Assembly (NCBI GenBank): GCA_023437755.1
Contig: JAEZFJ010000195.1
Span: 1 to 34,721, forward strand
DNA: 34,721 nt
Source of the DNA: Pseudomonadota bacterium
Lineage (GTDB): Bacteria > Pseudomonadota > Alphaproteobacteria > Rhizobiales > Devosiaceae
Direction: 5' to 3'
The notes under the pieces were generated by a model. It did not search any database. It had not been told where the DNA came from and worked only from the letters and a program-made list of their open reading frames with translations. Within the stretch, counting starts at the first letter, position 1. Each line of letters starts with the position of its first letter. Below are positions 15,400-25,144 of the stretch, in pieces. A program made the translations under genes and the position numbers.

Positions 15400-17880
15400 T
15401 CACATCCCACCTCCGTTCCGGAGTGAGATGCCGTCGTAGAAGCGCCCCTGGATGCTGTGCCGGCGACAGACCACGCCGGGCACAGCGGCAGCCAGATCGC
15501 GTCCGAACACGGCCTTGGTGCTGGCCATGTTGCGCCCGTCGCTCTCGCACCAGCGCTTCCAGGCCGAGTACATGTCGTCGACCCACGTGCGATGGCCGAC
15601 GGCCACCTCGCACTCGTCGCGCACGAACGCCATCACGGGCGACGCCAGGTCCTCCATCTCCTGCACCGCGTCAGCCACGGCCTGCGGCTGCACGAAGTGC
15701 CCGCGTTCGCGGAGACGTTTGAGCCCCTCGATGGCCCAGACGAGGATGCCCGGCAGCTCCTCCATGAGCTCCTGCGTCAGCTGATGGTTCTCCTGGCCGT
15801 AGAAGCTGTTGACCAGGCGCAGGATCACGAACCGCCCGGCAAGCGCACCGCTGGCGTCGTTCATCCGCGGCAGTTCGTTCGTCAGGAACATGAACCGCGT
15901 CGGCAGCTTCATGGTCAGGCTGCCGAGGAACTTGCGATCGACGGTGAGCGTGTCCTCGCCGCTGATGCACAGCAGGCGCTCGACCACCACGCCCACGTTC
16001 TCACCTGAGAACCGGGCGTCGGAGACGATGGCCAGCGATTTGCCGATGAGGGGCTGAAGGCCGAAGTTGCCCGCGAGGCTGCTGGTAGTGGGCCCGACCA
16101 CGTTGGCGGCGCCGACGAGGCGCGACAGCACCCGGCCGATGGTCCCTTTGCCCGAGCGCTTGGGCCCGACCATGAGCAGCATCTTCTGCTGGCTGGTGTC
16201 GGCGACGAGGCAGTAGCCCATCCACTCCTGGAGCAGCTCGATGGACTCGAGGTCGTCGCCCCAAAGCTGCTCGAGGAAGCGGATCCACCGCTCCGGCGGC
16301 TCGGGCTCCGGGTCGTAGTCAAAGTCGATCGCGTTGATGTTGAACAGCGCCGGCGTCGGGGACAGCACCTTGTTGGTGGTGAGGTCGAGGGTGCCCGACG
16401 GGAACGGGAGCAGGTTCCGGGGGTCTGGTGCATCCTTCCGCTCGTCCAGCCACGCCGGGGGCGTAGTCGAGGCCGGCAGGTGGACGTGCGCCCGGATCGA
16501 CTCCACGGCCGCCTTGACGGTGCCCGGGTTCGACTCGAAGCCGACGAGCTCCATCTGCTTCGTTTGCTTGTTGAACTGGTAGCGCAGCGCGTCGTGGAGC
16601 CACGGCTGGAGCTGGTGGTGAAGCGCTTCTTGCTCCACCTCCACGTACCGATTGCCGCGCCAGGCCATGAGCATGCCGGCGTAGCTGTGCAGGGTGCGGC
16701 AGGTCTTGCGGCCATCGGGGTGGGGGTGCGAGTAGAACTCGCCGACGAACGCCTTGGCCGTTGGAAGGGTCTTCTTCGGCGAGAGCACCAACCGGCCCGT
16801 CTCCGGGTCGCGTTCACCGAGCACGATCATGCCGTCGGCGTCGCGGGGCACGTCGTCCCCACCACTCTCGTCGTCGTCGGTCACGACAGCGCTCTTCTGG
16901 CTGGGCGACCTGGGGCGGTACTGCTCGGTCACGTGCTCCAGCGCCTTGTCGACCGTCATCTGCCCGTAGGTCTTGGCGCCGTGCTTCTCATCCCACTTGT
17001 CGCGCATGAGCCCCGAGCGGCGGAACAGCCGGTCGAGCTGGCCAGCGTCCTTCGTGTAGAAGGCGAGGCTGAAGACGAGCGAGGAGTCCGCCTCGCTCTG
17101 GGAGCCGAAGTGGGCGTTCCAGTTGCCGTCCCACAGGGCGGAGAACTTCGTGCCGTTGCGGCTGCGCTTTGCCTTCTCGAGGATCCCGTCGTCGGTGAGC
17201 GCGTAGCGGTCGGAGCCGGTGGCCTTGGCAGCTTCCGCGGTCGCCACAGGGGTGGCCGATGGCTTCGTCGTGCCGAAGACCCGCTCGTAGATCGACTTGA
17301 CCGCCTCCTGCGCCGGTTGGACATCAGGCGGCGTCCAGTCGAGGTGGCGGCCGGTCATGGTGAAGAAGCGGCCCTGGTCGTACATCTCGACCTCGCCGTC
17401 CTCGTAGCTCGTCTTGCACCGCGGGCCGGGCTTGCTCGCCTCAACGATGGCTTTGACGCCAGTGCCTGAGGGGCTGATCTCGGTGTAGCTGGCGAGCAGC
17501 TCGATAAACTCCAGACCCCACGGCTTGATCTCACCGGTTGACGGGACGAGGCAGTCGTCAAGGTCGATGCCGCAGAAGGGGTCGTTGGCCGCGAAGACGT
17601 AGCCGATGCCGGCGTTTCGCTTGTCGCGCTCGTAGGCAGCGACGGCTTCTACAAAGGAGGACCACGTCTCCGGCCCGGTCGAGTCGGCTGCAGCGCCCGT
17701 TCGAGCGTTGAACGGCACCTTGGTCTTCTTGCCGCCGCGCGTCACGTAGCGCCAGCACACCCACTGGTCCCGCTCGATCAGGCGCGCATCAACACGTCGC
17801 CGGATCGCCGCCACATAGTCCGGACGCGAGGGGGTCGAGGGCGCGTCCGAACCTGGGGCGGGAGATCCGGCGTCATGCAT
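15400..17880 (-). CDS. Primase-polymerase / SF3 (D5-type) helicase
   Basis: The product has 826 residues from ATG 17880. Residues about 20-190 resemble NrS-1/P4-type primase-polymerase domains: 'WVCWRYVTRGGKKTKVPFNA', 'GYVFAANDPFCGIDLDDC' with a metal-binding DxD, 'EISPSGTGVKAIVEA' and 'MYDQGRFFTMTGRHL'. Residues about 430-560 resemble the D5 N-terminal helicase domain (NLLPFPSGTLDLTTN, ELLQEWMGYCLVADT). Residues about 571-580 (GPKRSGKGTI) are the Walker A of an SF3 helicase, followed by 'SLAIVSDARFSGEN' and 'TRFMFLTNELPRMND'. The protein probably unwinds the phage origin and primes synthesis. The adjacent iterons support this role. Confidence 0.9.
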   Translation of the reverse strand: MHDAGSPAPGSDAPSTPSRPDYVAAIRRRVDARLIERDQWVCWRYVTRGGKKTKVPFNARTGAAADSTGPETWSSFVEAVAAYERDKRNAGIGYVFAANDPFCGIDLDDCLVPSTGEIKPWGLEFIELLASYTEISPSGTGVKAIVEASKPGPRCKTSYEDGEVEMYDQGRFFTMTGRHLDWTPPDVQPAQEAVKSIYERVFGTTKPSATPVATAEAAKATGSDRYALTDDGILEKAKRSRNGTKFSALWDGNWNAHFGSQSEADSSLVFSLAFYTKDAGQLDRLFRRSGLMRDKWDEKHGAKTYGQMTVDKALEHVTEQYRPRSPSQKSAVVTDDDESGGDDVPRDADGMIVLGERDPETGRLVLSPKKTLPTAKAFVGEFYSHPHPDGRKTCRTLHSYAGMLMAWRGNRYVEVEQEALHHQLQPWLHDALRYQFNKQTKQMELVGFESNPGTVKAAVESIRAHVHLPASTTPPAWLDERKDAPDPRNLLPFPSGTLDLTTNKVLSPTPALFNINAIDFDYDPEPEPPERWIRFLEQLWGDDLESIELLQEWMGYCLVADTSQQKMLLMVGPKRSGKGTIGRVLSRLVGAANVVGPTTSSLAGNFGLQPLIGKSLAIVSDARFSGENVGVVVERLLCISGEDTLTVDRKFLGSLTMKLPTRFMFLTNELPRMNDASGALAGRFVILRLVNSFYGQENHQLTQELMEELPGILVWAIEGLKRLRERGHFVQPQAVADAVQEMEDLASPVMAFVRDECEVAVGHRTWVDDMYSAWKRWCESDGRNMASTKAVFGRDLAAAVPGVVCRRHSIQGRFYDGISLRNGGGM

Positions 17881-17911
17881 GGGCTTAGATTCCTCGGATA
17901 GGCGACATGGC

Positions 17912-18247
17912 TCATGCCGCCGCGAAGGCTGAAGCGGTCTCGATTACCACCGGTCCGGACGCAACGCTGGGCCGCGGCGAGGGCATGCGGCGGACGGTGA
18001 AGGCGTCGGCCCCGAACTCGCGAGTGAGCAGCGAGATGTAGATGCGGACCACGGCCGCCCCCGACTCGGTGCTGCCGTCGACGACGATGCTGGAGCGCGG
18101 GGCATCAGCGTGGTAGGTGACCTCGGTGCGCACCCGGCTCTCGCCGAAGAGGCCCTCAGCCGCGAGGATCGCCAGCGTCAGGGTCGCCTCGGCCTCGACC
18201 AGGTCGACGGCGGGGGCGAACGAGAATCGGAAGACGGAGGTGTGCAT
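17912..18247 (-). CDS. Hypothetical early protein
   Basis: The product has 111 residues from ATG 18247, with GGAG about 9 nt before it. ATG 18280 would give 122 residues. The sequence (MHTSVFRFSFAPAVDLVEAE) is alpha/beta: a strand, a helix (AEATLTLAILAAEGLFG), strands (RVRTEVTYHADAPRSSIVVD, SGAAVVRIYISLLTREFG) and an Ala-rich end. This suggests a small compact domain. No family was recognised. It lies between the sigma factor and primase genes. Candidate promoter site 2 lies about 171 bp upstream, leaving a long leader. Function unknown. Confidence 0.6.
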   Translation of the reverse strand: MHTSVFRFSFAPAVDLVEAEATLTLAILAAEGLFGESRVRTEVTYHADAPRSSIVVDGSTESGAAVVRIYISLLTREFGADAFTVRRMPSPRPSVASGPVVIETASAFAAA

Positions 18248-18417
18248 GACCGGTAGCTCCAGGTTGATGGCGGGGCGCATCGGCCTCCGAAGAAATGCCC
18301 GCCCCCGGAGGCACCGTGCACGATCGCGTTGGTGCTCCAGGGACGGGCGGGCGCATTCACAGCCGCGCCGCATCGGTTCGGTCACAGAGGCAGGCGCCCG
18401 CGGGCGCTTGGCCCACT

Positions 18418-18450
18418 GGTTTCCCTATGCCGATGCGATCGCGGCTGCGC
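18418..18450 (-). promoter_or_regulatory. Candidate phage promoter motif, site 2 (early/replication genes)
   Basis: The minus strand reads GCGCA (18450-18446), 13 nt, CGGCATAGG (18432-18424), then GAAACC. It lies 3 bp beyond the sigma factor stop and points toward the 18247 gene and the primase. Blocks and spacing are the same as at sites 1 and 3. Confidence 0.55.
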
Positions 18451-18452
18451 GA

Positions 18453-19163
18453 CTACTCGTCACCAAGGCCGGCGTCCTCGAAGCGGCAACGGATGATCTT
18501 GAGGGCGTTCTCGATCTGGCGCCGCGAGACGCCGCGGTCCCGGGCGGTCGGGGAAACACCGTGCTGGCTCACCTGCTGGAGCAGCTCGCGCTGCTCTGGC
18601 GAGAGGCTGCCCATGACGTGCTGAATGGCGTCGCGGAGGTTGACCATCTCCTCTGCCGTACGGCGCGACCGCTTCATCCGCCGCTGGCGGTCGTCCTCGT
18701 CGAGCAGCGAGGCGAGAGAGTCGGTCTCGCCAGCGTGCTCGACCTCGGTCGAGAGGGACACCGTCGCGTAGTCGCCGCGGCGCTTGAGGCGGCCGCGTGA
18801 GCGGAGCTCAATCTTGATCCATTTTTTGATCGCCTGCGTGACAAACGCCTCGAGCGAACCGCGGCCGGGATCGAACAGGTGAGCCTTCTGAAGCAAGTGC
18901 AAAGACATTGCTTGGCTCAGGTCGTCACGGTCCGACCGGGAGAAGTCGCTGCGACGGCAAAGCTGGGCTGCCTTGGACTTGATGAGAATGCGGATCGACG
19001 GATCGCTGGCGATGCGGGATGCCAAGCTGGACACTGGGGTGCCAGCTGGTGTTGCGGCCTGCTCATCGCGAACCTCCCTCGCCAATTGGACGAGTTCCCC
19101 GGGCGGGACGTTGTGTGGATGGAGTTTGAGGTGCCAGTTTGATGCGGAGCGAGTCTCCTGCAT
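18453..19163 (-). CDS. RNA polymerase sigma factor (sigma-70 family, phage-encoded)
   Basis: The product has 236 residues from ATG 19163, with GGAG about 8 nt upstream. Residues about 57-135 are sigma region 2: 'IRILIKSKAAQLCRRSDF', 'RDDLSQAMSLHLLQKAHLFD' and 'FVTQAIKKWIKIELRSRGRL'. Residues about 178-232 are region 4 with an HTH (LSPEQRELLQQVSQHGVSPT, ARDRGVSRRQIENALKIIRC). A short acidic linker joins them, so region 3 is missing, as in ECF-type factors. It would direct host RNA polymerase to phage promoters. The repeated GCGCA-N13-CGGCATAGG motif is a candidate target, but this link is inferred. The open frame to 19268 lacks a better start. Confidence 0.82.
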   Translation of the reverse strand: MQETRSASNWHLKLHPHNVPPGELVQLAREVRDEQAATPAGTPVSSLASRIASDPSIRILIKSKAAQLCRRSDFSRSDRDDLSQAMSLHLLQKAHLFDPGRGSLEAFVTQAIKKWIKIELRSRGRLKRRGDYATVSLSTEVEHAGETDSLASLLDEDDRQRRMKRSRRTAEEMVNLRDAIQHVMGSLSPEQRELLQQVSQHGVSPTARDRGVSRRQIENALKIIRCRFEDAGLGDE

Positions 19164-19353
19164 GCTGAATCTCCGATGCGGGTGTGCGTCGCGAGCAGCG
19201 CCGTTTGCGTGCTCAACACCCGGCGGGGAAATTGCAGGAAACGGCCTTGGAAAATGGCGCACGAGCACCTAACACCCTGTGCATAAGGGAGTTGGCTTGG
19301 AGGAAATCCGAATTGCAGTTGCAGCAACCGACGCCAACTGAAATCCGCAGGCG
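19164..19353. other. Gap between sigma gene and divergent-protein gene
   Basis: This 190-bp gap must carry the promoter of the sigma gene, since the gene upstream on the same strand belongs to the defence island. No clear -35/-10 pair or copy of the GCGCA-N13-CGGCATAGG motif was seen. It may mark the junction between phage replication genes and the defence island. Confidence 0.4.
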
Positions 19354-21642
19354 TCAGCCGCGGTATTCGCGGATCTGGTCGACGCACTTGACGACTTTGA
19401 GAAGGATCGGCAGCTCTCGATCGCTGCCGTCCTTGATCGCCCGTGTCACCGCTGACGCACTGGCACCGATCGCCTTGGCCAAGTCTTTCTGCCTCAGGGG
19501 CGGCAGCTTGAAGACCCTGCCGCTGTCGTCCGCCTGTCGGATCGCGCTCTTCATCGACAGGATGTGCTGGTGTAGCTCGCGCTTCAGGGCTCCGATGGTC
19601 GAGTCACGCTGGCCGCGCTTGCGCAGCTGCGTATCCACCGGCCGGACCGGGCTCTTCTTGCTGTAGGCAATCGGCACCTCGAGCCGGTACGAGCGGCCGT
19701 ACTTCGAGAACCTAACGTCCAAAGTCTCGGGCTTGCCGGGGACGGTCACGACCGTCGATTCGCCGGGAGCCAAGTTGAGGGTCGATGCCTCACCATCTTG
19801 GCCGAACAAGGTCCCGAGCGCTGCCGCAGCGACGGAGTGCGCTATGCCGACACCGTCGTTCAGCAGCGTGATCTTCCCCCTATCTCCGCTCGCCGTAAAG
19901 GATGGCCACAGCGGGAGTCCGAACTGCTCGAGCACCGCATCGTCGAGAGACTGAAGGTCTCTGACCGGCTCCTTCAAAACGCTGGCGCCGGCACCGACGG
20001 AGGCGGGCACCTGATCACCAGCGACGAGCCGAAGTGAAGCCGGAAGACCCGCCGGAGCGGGAAAGGCTTCTTTGGTAACGGCCATGCACCAATTGAACCG
20101 AGCCAACAGGGAGCCTACGTCATCATCACTGGACGTGAGGCGGGTATGCAGAACACCCATGAGCGTGGACAGGACCGGTGCGAGAGCGCCAGGCGACAGG
20201 TCTGCCCTCTGCCAGCACAACGTAGCGGCAGTAATGGTGCCGTTCTGCGGATCGACATCCCAAGTCTCCCGGTCTCGCTCGATCGCCCAAGCTAGCAGCG
20301 ATTCCTCAACGTGCGCTCGAATCGCAGCGGGCATTGCGTGCAGTCGAGCAGCCACGACGCGTGCCACCAGGTCTCCAAGGGATGGCGTCTTCGGATCCCG
20401 GTGGCATTGATCCAGGAGCCTGCATGCATGCGATGGGTCACGCGATGCGAGTCCGTCCGCGAGCGCCTTGACATGTTCGAACACGTCGCCGATCGGTAGG
20501 AGTTCTTCGAGCGCCCGCAGATGCGGCTGCCACTGGCTCCAAGGTGCGCCAAGGTCGATGCCCTCGAAGAACTTCCTCCGCTCGTCGGCTATGAGCAGCA
20601 CCGACTTATGCACCGCGAGGTCGACCAGGTCCGGAAACATCCCCAGGTCGGTGTCGAGGTCCGCGAGTGAGAACGGTTGTTGTCCGTAGTAATCGTCATC
20701 GAGGATCAGCCCGACGGTCGCGTCCACGATCTCATAGAAGACCTTCGCCTGCTCCTCCGGCATCACCAGCTGGCTTGTGTAGGTGAGCTTGGGGAAGCGC
20801 AGGCGGAGCGATCCGCTCAGGCCCCGGATGAAGAACCGCACCTGCGCGGGAACGGCCAGTGCCGGCAGGCGGACGGAGACGTCGGAGTCGAACGACTCAA
20901 TCTTGGCTTGCCTGTCACCCCGGACCTCCTGCAGGCGCTCGGCATCGGGGTCGATGTATTTGCGGCTTTGGAACAGGGCGTGGTCGATGCTCTTGTACTC
21001 GGCGCACGACGGGTCGGAGAACCGGACCATGTAGAGGTGGTCGAGGAACCGACTGAAGCACAGCTCGCGGAGCTTGATGAGGTCGAAGTGACGCTTGGTC
21101 ACCGCCTCCTTGGGGATGCCAAGAAAGGTACTATTGAACTCCTGCAGCCGGTCATCGGTGATGCGGCGTCCGCCTCCGGTCGTCGTGAAGCGAAGCAGAC
21201 CGGCACCGTCCCTGAAGTAGCGGATGCTGACGGTGTCGACGACGACGTCCGTCCATGAGTACCAGAGCGGACGTCGGTTTGCGTAGTCGTACGCCCGCAC
21301 GGAAAGGTCGTCCTGTAGGCCGAGGATCGCAACGGAGTAGTCTTCACTGTGGCTCAGGCCGTGACCGTCCGGCCGACCAAAGACGCCGAACCGAATGACG
21401 GGCGTGAGCCAAGCGCGTTCTAGCCCGGCCTCCACTGCCTCCCGATCGAACGGAACAGTTGTCTGGTATGACTGAATCGTGATCTCGCGCTGGTCGAGGA
21501 TCCCCTCCGCGCGCGGCGCGATCGCTAGTCGCTGGATGTGCCTGCTCGGCTCGTACCGCGTTGGCGTGGCGAACAGGCCCAAGTTCTCTGCGGACTCCAC
21601 GGCCCCGTCCGTCCTTGAGGGGCGATCCTCGACTAGCTCCAT
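19354..21642 (-). CDS. Large protein with C-terminal HTH, divergent from defence operon
   Basis: The product has 762 residues from ATG 21642, with AAAGGTG 7 nt upstream; a GTG at 21684 would add 14 residues. No family was recognised for the first ~690 residues, which look globular, without membrane segments or evident nuclease or ATPase motifs. The region 'TLNLAPGESTVVTVPGKPET' is beta-rich. The C-terminus has a basic helical linker (RKRGQRDSTIGALKRELHQH) and then an HTH, 'LPPLRQKDLAKAIGASASAV' followed by TRAIKDG. It is transcribed away from the PLD-helicase operon across a 242-bp gap, so it may regulate or belong to that system. It ends 190 bp from the sigma gene. Confidence 0.8.
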   Translation of the reverse strand: MELVEDRPSRTDGAVESAENLGLFATPTRYEPSRHIQRLAIAPRAEGILDQREITIQSYQTTVPFDREAVEAGLERAWLTPVIRFGVFGRPDGHGLSHSEDYSVAILGLQDDLSVRAYDYANRRPLWYSWTDVVVDTVSIRYFRDGAGLLRFTTTGGGRRITDDRLQEFNSTFLGIPKEAVTKRHFDLIKLRELCFSRFLDHLYMVRFSDPSCAEYKSIDHALFQSRKYIDPDAERLQEVRGDRQAKIESFDSDVSVRLPALAVPAQVRFFIRGLSGSLRLRFPKLTYTSQLVMPEEQAKVFYEIVDATVGLILDDDYYGQQPFSLADLDTDLGMFPDLVDLAVHKSVLLIADERRKFFEGIDLGAPWSQWQPHLRALEELLPIGDVFEHVKALADGLASRDPSHACRLLDQCHRDPKTPSLGDLVARVVAARLHAMPAAIRAHVEESLLAWAIERDRETWDVDPQNGTITAATLCWQRADLSPGALAPVLSTLMGVLHTRLTSSDDDVGSLLARFNWCMAVTKEAFPAPAGLPASLRLVAGDQVPASVGAGASVLKEPVRDLQSLDDAVLEQFGLPLWPSFTASGDRGKITLLNDGVGIAHSVAAAALGTLFGQDGEASTLNLAPGESTVVTVPGKPETLDVRFSKYGRSYRLEVPIAYSKKSPVRPVDTQLRKRGQRDSTIGALKRELHQHILSMKSAIRQADDSGRVFKLPPLRQKDLAKAIGASASAVTRAIKDGSDRELPILLKVVKCVDQIREYRG

Positions 21643-21884
21643 CACCCGGCACCTTTCTGGCTCGGCCGTCTGGTCCCTCGTCACTCACCCTGTGGGCCGT
21701 CGTTTTGACGTGCCGCGTCCAAACCATTACCGTACCAGCTGCATAACCGGCGGGTCAAAGGGGGCAGCAAATCGAGCCAGCGACCCGCCGCCGGCCACTT
21801 GCCGAGAGGTGTCGGTGCGGCGCGAACGTGGTTCGGCCACGCGCACAAGGCTCGTCCCCGTCACCGAGTAGGGAGGACCGCCCA
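21643..21884. promoter_or_regulatory. Divergent intergenic region of the defence island
   Basis: This 242-bp gap lies between the 762-residue protein and the PLD-helicase operon. On the plus strand TTGACG (21705-21710) is followed after 17 nt by TACCGT (21728-21733), a reasonable sigma-70-type promoter for the operon with a leader of about 150 nt. A hairpin CGAAC-GTG-GTTCG lies at about 21825-21837. No operator for the HTH protein could be identified by eye. Confidence 0.45.
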
Positions 21885-24800
21885 TTGCCAACCAAGCAGA
21901 GTGTCACTGGCAGCGAGTTGTTCATCGTCGACAACAGCGACGATGACTGGAAGGCCCTGCGCTACCTCCACGACTGGTGCCAGATCTCCGAGCGGATCGA
22001 CATCGCCACTGCCTATCTTGAGATCGGCGCCCTGCTCGCCCTCGACGGGGAGTGGCAGAAGGTCGACCGGATCCGGATCCTGATGGGAGACGAAGTCTCC
22101 AGCCGGACCCGGGATGCATTCGAGCGGGCGCTGTCGCAGATCACGGCTGCCCTCGACCGGAGCATTGAGGCCGAGAAGGAGAAGAACGACTTCCTCAGCG
22201 GCGTCCCGGCGATTGTCGATGCCCTCAGGAAGGGGAAGATTGCCTGCCGCGTCTACCGCAGGGAGAAGTTCCACGCGAAGGCGTACATCACCCACGCGCG
22301 ACTCGAGGTAGTGGGCTCGTCCGCACTTGTCGGCTCTTCAAACTTCACTGTCCCCGGCCTGACGCAAAACGTCGAGCTGAACGTACAGATAACCGGTCGA
22401 CCGGTTACGGTCCTACAGGAGTGGTATGAGGAACATTGGGACGCCGCGGAGGACGTAACCCCTGAAATCCTCCGGGTCATCGAGCGCCATGTCCGGGAGT
22501 ACTCGCCGTACGAGGTCTACGCCAAGGCACTCGAACAACTCTTCGCCGGCTACCAGCAGACCGTCACCGACTGGGAAAGCGGCAAGGGGGACCGCAAGTC
22601 GGTCATGTTCCCCAAACTCGACCGCTACCAGCAGGACGGCTACAAGCAACTCCAGAAGATCGCCTCCCGTTACCGCGGCGCTTTCCTGTGTGACGGCGTC
22701 GGCCTCGGCAAGACCTACGTTGGCCTGATGCTCATCGAGTGGCTCGTCCGATATGAGCGCAAGCGCGTGGCTCTCTTCGTGCCGAAGGCGGGCCGTACCG
22801 CCGTCTGGGAGGCGGCGCTGGAGCGCGAGCTGCCCGACCTCGGCGACGCCTACGGCCCGGGCGTGCTGATCTTTAACCACACGGATCTGACTCGCGACAA
22901 CGCGAGGATTCAGAAGCAGCTCGACGATGTCGCCCGCAACGCCGACGTCGTGATCATCGACGAGGCGCACCACTTCCGGAATCCCGGTACCCGCGGCACT
23001 GCACCCGCGAACGTACTCGACCCCGCCAAGCCCGGCCCCGGCTACATCCCCGGCGAGGGCATCGTCAAGCCCTCGCGCTACCGCCGCCTATACGACATCG
23101 TCGACGGCAAGACGATGTTCCTACTCACCGCTACGCCCGTCAACAACAAGCTGATCGACCTGCAGCACATGATCGAGTTGTTCAGCCGCAAGCAGCCCGA
23201 CTACTTCCGGGCCGCACCGCTGGGCATCCACTCGCTGCCGGGCCACTTCCGCCGCATCGAGGCGGCACTCCAGAAGCGACTCGGGCACGCGTCCAACGGT
23301 GCCGCAGGCAATGAGGGCGTTGATGCCGACGTGACCGACGAGGCGGCGGAAGCCGTCCGGTTCCTCGGTGATGACGGCCTGTTCCAGGCGATCGTCGTCC
23401 AGCGGAGCCGGGCGTACGTTCGGAAGTCGCAGATCGCTGCGGGCACCGAGGCAACAGCCTTCCCCGTGCGCCAGCCGCCAAAGGTAGCGGAATACGAGTT
23501 GCGGAAGACCTACGGCAAGCTGCTCGACATGGTCGAAACGGCGTTTGAAAAGGAGTCGCCCCTCTTCTACCTGCCCATCTACTACCCCCTCAACTACTGG
23601 ATCGGGCCGAAGGAGGAGCGCGAGGCTCAGAAGTTCGCCGAAGGTCGGCAGGGCCAGGTGGTGGGGCTAGTGCGCACCTCGTTCCTCAAGCGCTTCGAGA
23701 GCTCCGTCGACGCCTTCACTAACTCCTGCCTGAACCTGCTTCGCCGGATGCTCGCTTGGGTGGAGGTCCACAGCCTGCCGGGCACGGAACAAAAGCGGTT
23801 TCGCGACTGGCAGAAGAAGCACGTGGATCTCGTCGGTGAGATCGACCGCGAGCCGGGCCTGTTCGACGACCCCGAAGCTGAGGACGACGTCCACCTCGTT
23901 CCGCCCGACATGCTCGACGACGTTGAGAAGCTTGACCGCACGAAGTACGACGTGCCGAAGATGCTGCTCGAGTGCTACTCCGACCTGAACCAGCTTGCCG
24001 ATTTCCTTAAGGAAGCCGGCCGCTTCAAGCCATCGCACGACGACAAGCTCCAGACGCTGATCCGGCTGCTGAAGAAGGACCCCGTGCTCAAGCAGCACAA
24101 GTGCCTGATCTTCACGGAGTTCAAGGACACCGCCCAGTATCTCAAGCGCGAGCTCGAGGCCGCCGGCATTGAGGGCGTCGAGGAGATAGACAGCGGCTCG
24201 ACGAGCGACCGCGGCGCGCTCATCCGCCGCTTCAGCCCCTACTACAACGGCACCACTCCTGCCGAACTGGCGAAGAAGGGGCAGGAGGAAATCCGCATCC
24301 TAATCTCCACCGACGTCCTCTCCGAAGGCCTGAACCTGCAGGATGCGACGCGGCTGATCAACTATGATTTGCATTGGAACCCGGTCCGCCTCATGCAGCG
24401 GATCGGCCGCGTCGACCGACGCATGAATCCCGCCATCGAGGAGAGGATCAAGGCCGACTTCCCCGACAAGGAAAACCGTGGCGACATCCGCGGCGATGTG
24501 GCCTATTGGAACTTCCTCCCACCCGACGAGCTCAACCGACTGCTCACGCTCTACACGAAGGTCACGCACAAGACGCTGCGGATCAGCAAGACCTTCGGCA
24601 TCGAAGGTAAGAAGTTGCTCACGCCTGAGGATGACTACGACGCGCTGAAGGACTTCAACGAGGCCTACGAGGGGCACGAGACCCCGCTGGAGGCGCTACA
24701 TCTGGAGTACCAGAAACTCCTCTCCGCCGATCCCGAACTGGCGGGCCGGCTCGACGTTTTCCCGCAGCGCGTCTTCAGCGGCCGCCGCCACATCAAGCCC

Positions 24801-25130
24801 GGCACGCGGGCCGTCTTTTTCTGCTACGCCCGTCCCGGCCCCGACGTGGAGACCGGCGCCTGGACAGAAGCCGCCGGCGACGTCGCCTGGTACCTCTACA
24901 CACTCACAGACGAGAAGGTACGAGAAGCCCCTCTCGACCTCTCGGTCGACGCCTTGGCCGACCTGATCCGCTCGACGCCAGACACGGAGCGCGTGTTCGA
25001 GATCGAGCGACCCACTCTCGCCGCCACCCGGAAGACGGTCGAGAAGCACATTAAGAACACGTACCTCAGATCCGCACAGGCTCCGGTCGGTGTAAAGCCA
25101 GTGTTGAAGGCGTGGATGGAACTGAACTAA
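21885..25130 (+). CDS. PLD nuclease-SNF2-like helicase
   Basis: The product has 1081 residues from TTG 21885 (PTKQSVTGSELFIVDNS), chosen because GGGAGG lies 8 nt upstream; a GTG at 21828 is the alternative. The N-terminus is a phospholipase D-type nuclease domain with an HxK motif (FHAKAYI, H130/K132) and 'SSALVGSSNFT' at about 145-156. The SF2/SNF2 helicase follows: Walker A 'CDGVGLGKTYVGL' about 269-281, DEAH 'VIIDEAHHFRN' about 355-365, 'LLTATPVNNKL', 'CLIFTEFKDTAQYL', 'ILISTDVLSEGLNLQDATRL' and motif VI 'QRIGRVDRR' at about 838. It likely tracks along foreign DNA and may cut it. It is the first gene of the defence operon; the next gene begins 14 bp after its stop. Confidence 0.9.
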   Translation: MPTKQSVTGSELFIVDNSDDDWKALRYLHDWCQISERIDIATAYLEIGALLALDGEWQKVDRIRILMGDEVSSRTRDAFERALSQITAALDRSIEAEKEKNDFLSGVPAIVDALRKGKIACRVYRREKFHAKAYITHARLEVVGSSALVGSSNFTVPGLTQNVELNVQITGRPVTVLQEWYEEHWDAAEDVTPEILRVIERHVREYSPYEVYAKALEQLFAGYQQTVTDWESGKGDRKSVMFPKLDRYQQDGYKQLQKIASRYRGAFLCDGVGLGKTYVGLMLIEWLVRYERKRVALFVPKAGRTAVWEAALERELPDLGDAYGPGVLIFNHTDLTRDNARIQKQLDDVARNADVVIIDEAHHFRNPGTRGTAPANVLDPAKPGPGYIPGEGIVKPSRYRRLYDIVDGKTMFLLTATPVNNKLIDLQHMIELFSRKQPDYFRAAPLGIHSLPGHFRRIEAALQKRLGHASNGAAGNEGVDADVTDEAAEAVRFLGDDGLFQAIVVQRSRAYVRKSQIAAGTEATAFPVRQPPKVAEYELRKTYGKLLDMVETAFEKESPLFYLPIYYPLNYWIGPKEEREAQKFAEGRQGQVVGLVRTSFLKRFESSVDAFTNSCLNLLRRMLAWVEVHSLPGTEQKRFRDWQKKHVDLVGEIDREPGLFDDPEAEDDVHLVPPDMLDDVEKLDRTKYDVPKMLLECYSDLNQLADFLKEAGRFKPSHDDKLQTLIRLLKKDPVLKQHKCLIFTEFKDTAQYLKRELEAAGIEGVEEIDSGSTSDRGALIRRFSPYYNGTTPAELAKKGQEEIRILISTDVLSEGLNLQDATRLINYDLHWNPVRLMQRIGRVDRRMNPAIEERIKADFPDKENRGDIRGDVAYWNFLPPDELNRLLTLYTKVTHKTLRISKTFGIEGKKLLTPEDDYDALKDFNEAYEGHETPLEALHLEYQKLLSADPELAGRLDVFPQRVFSGRRHIKPGTRAVFFCYARPGPDVETGAWTEAAGDVAWYLYTLTDEKVREAPLDLSVDALADLIRSTPDTERVFEIERPTLAATRKTVEKHIKNTYLRSAQAPVGVKPVLKAWMELN

Positions 25131-25144
25131 CGGGGTCACGCTAG

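Noticed and set aside
14789..15613. 274-residue minus-strand open frame and overlapping frames with repeated YRDVPRC
   Set aside because: The repeated residues come from the iterons and the frame runs into the primase gene; it is a by-product of the repeats.
19801..19860. Fourth copy of the promoter-like motif (CTATGCCG)
   Set aside because: It lies inside the 762-residue protein gene and lacks the TGCGC block at the 13-nt spacing.
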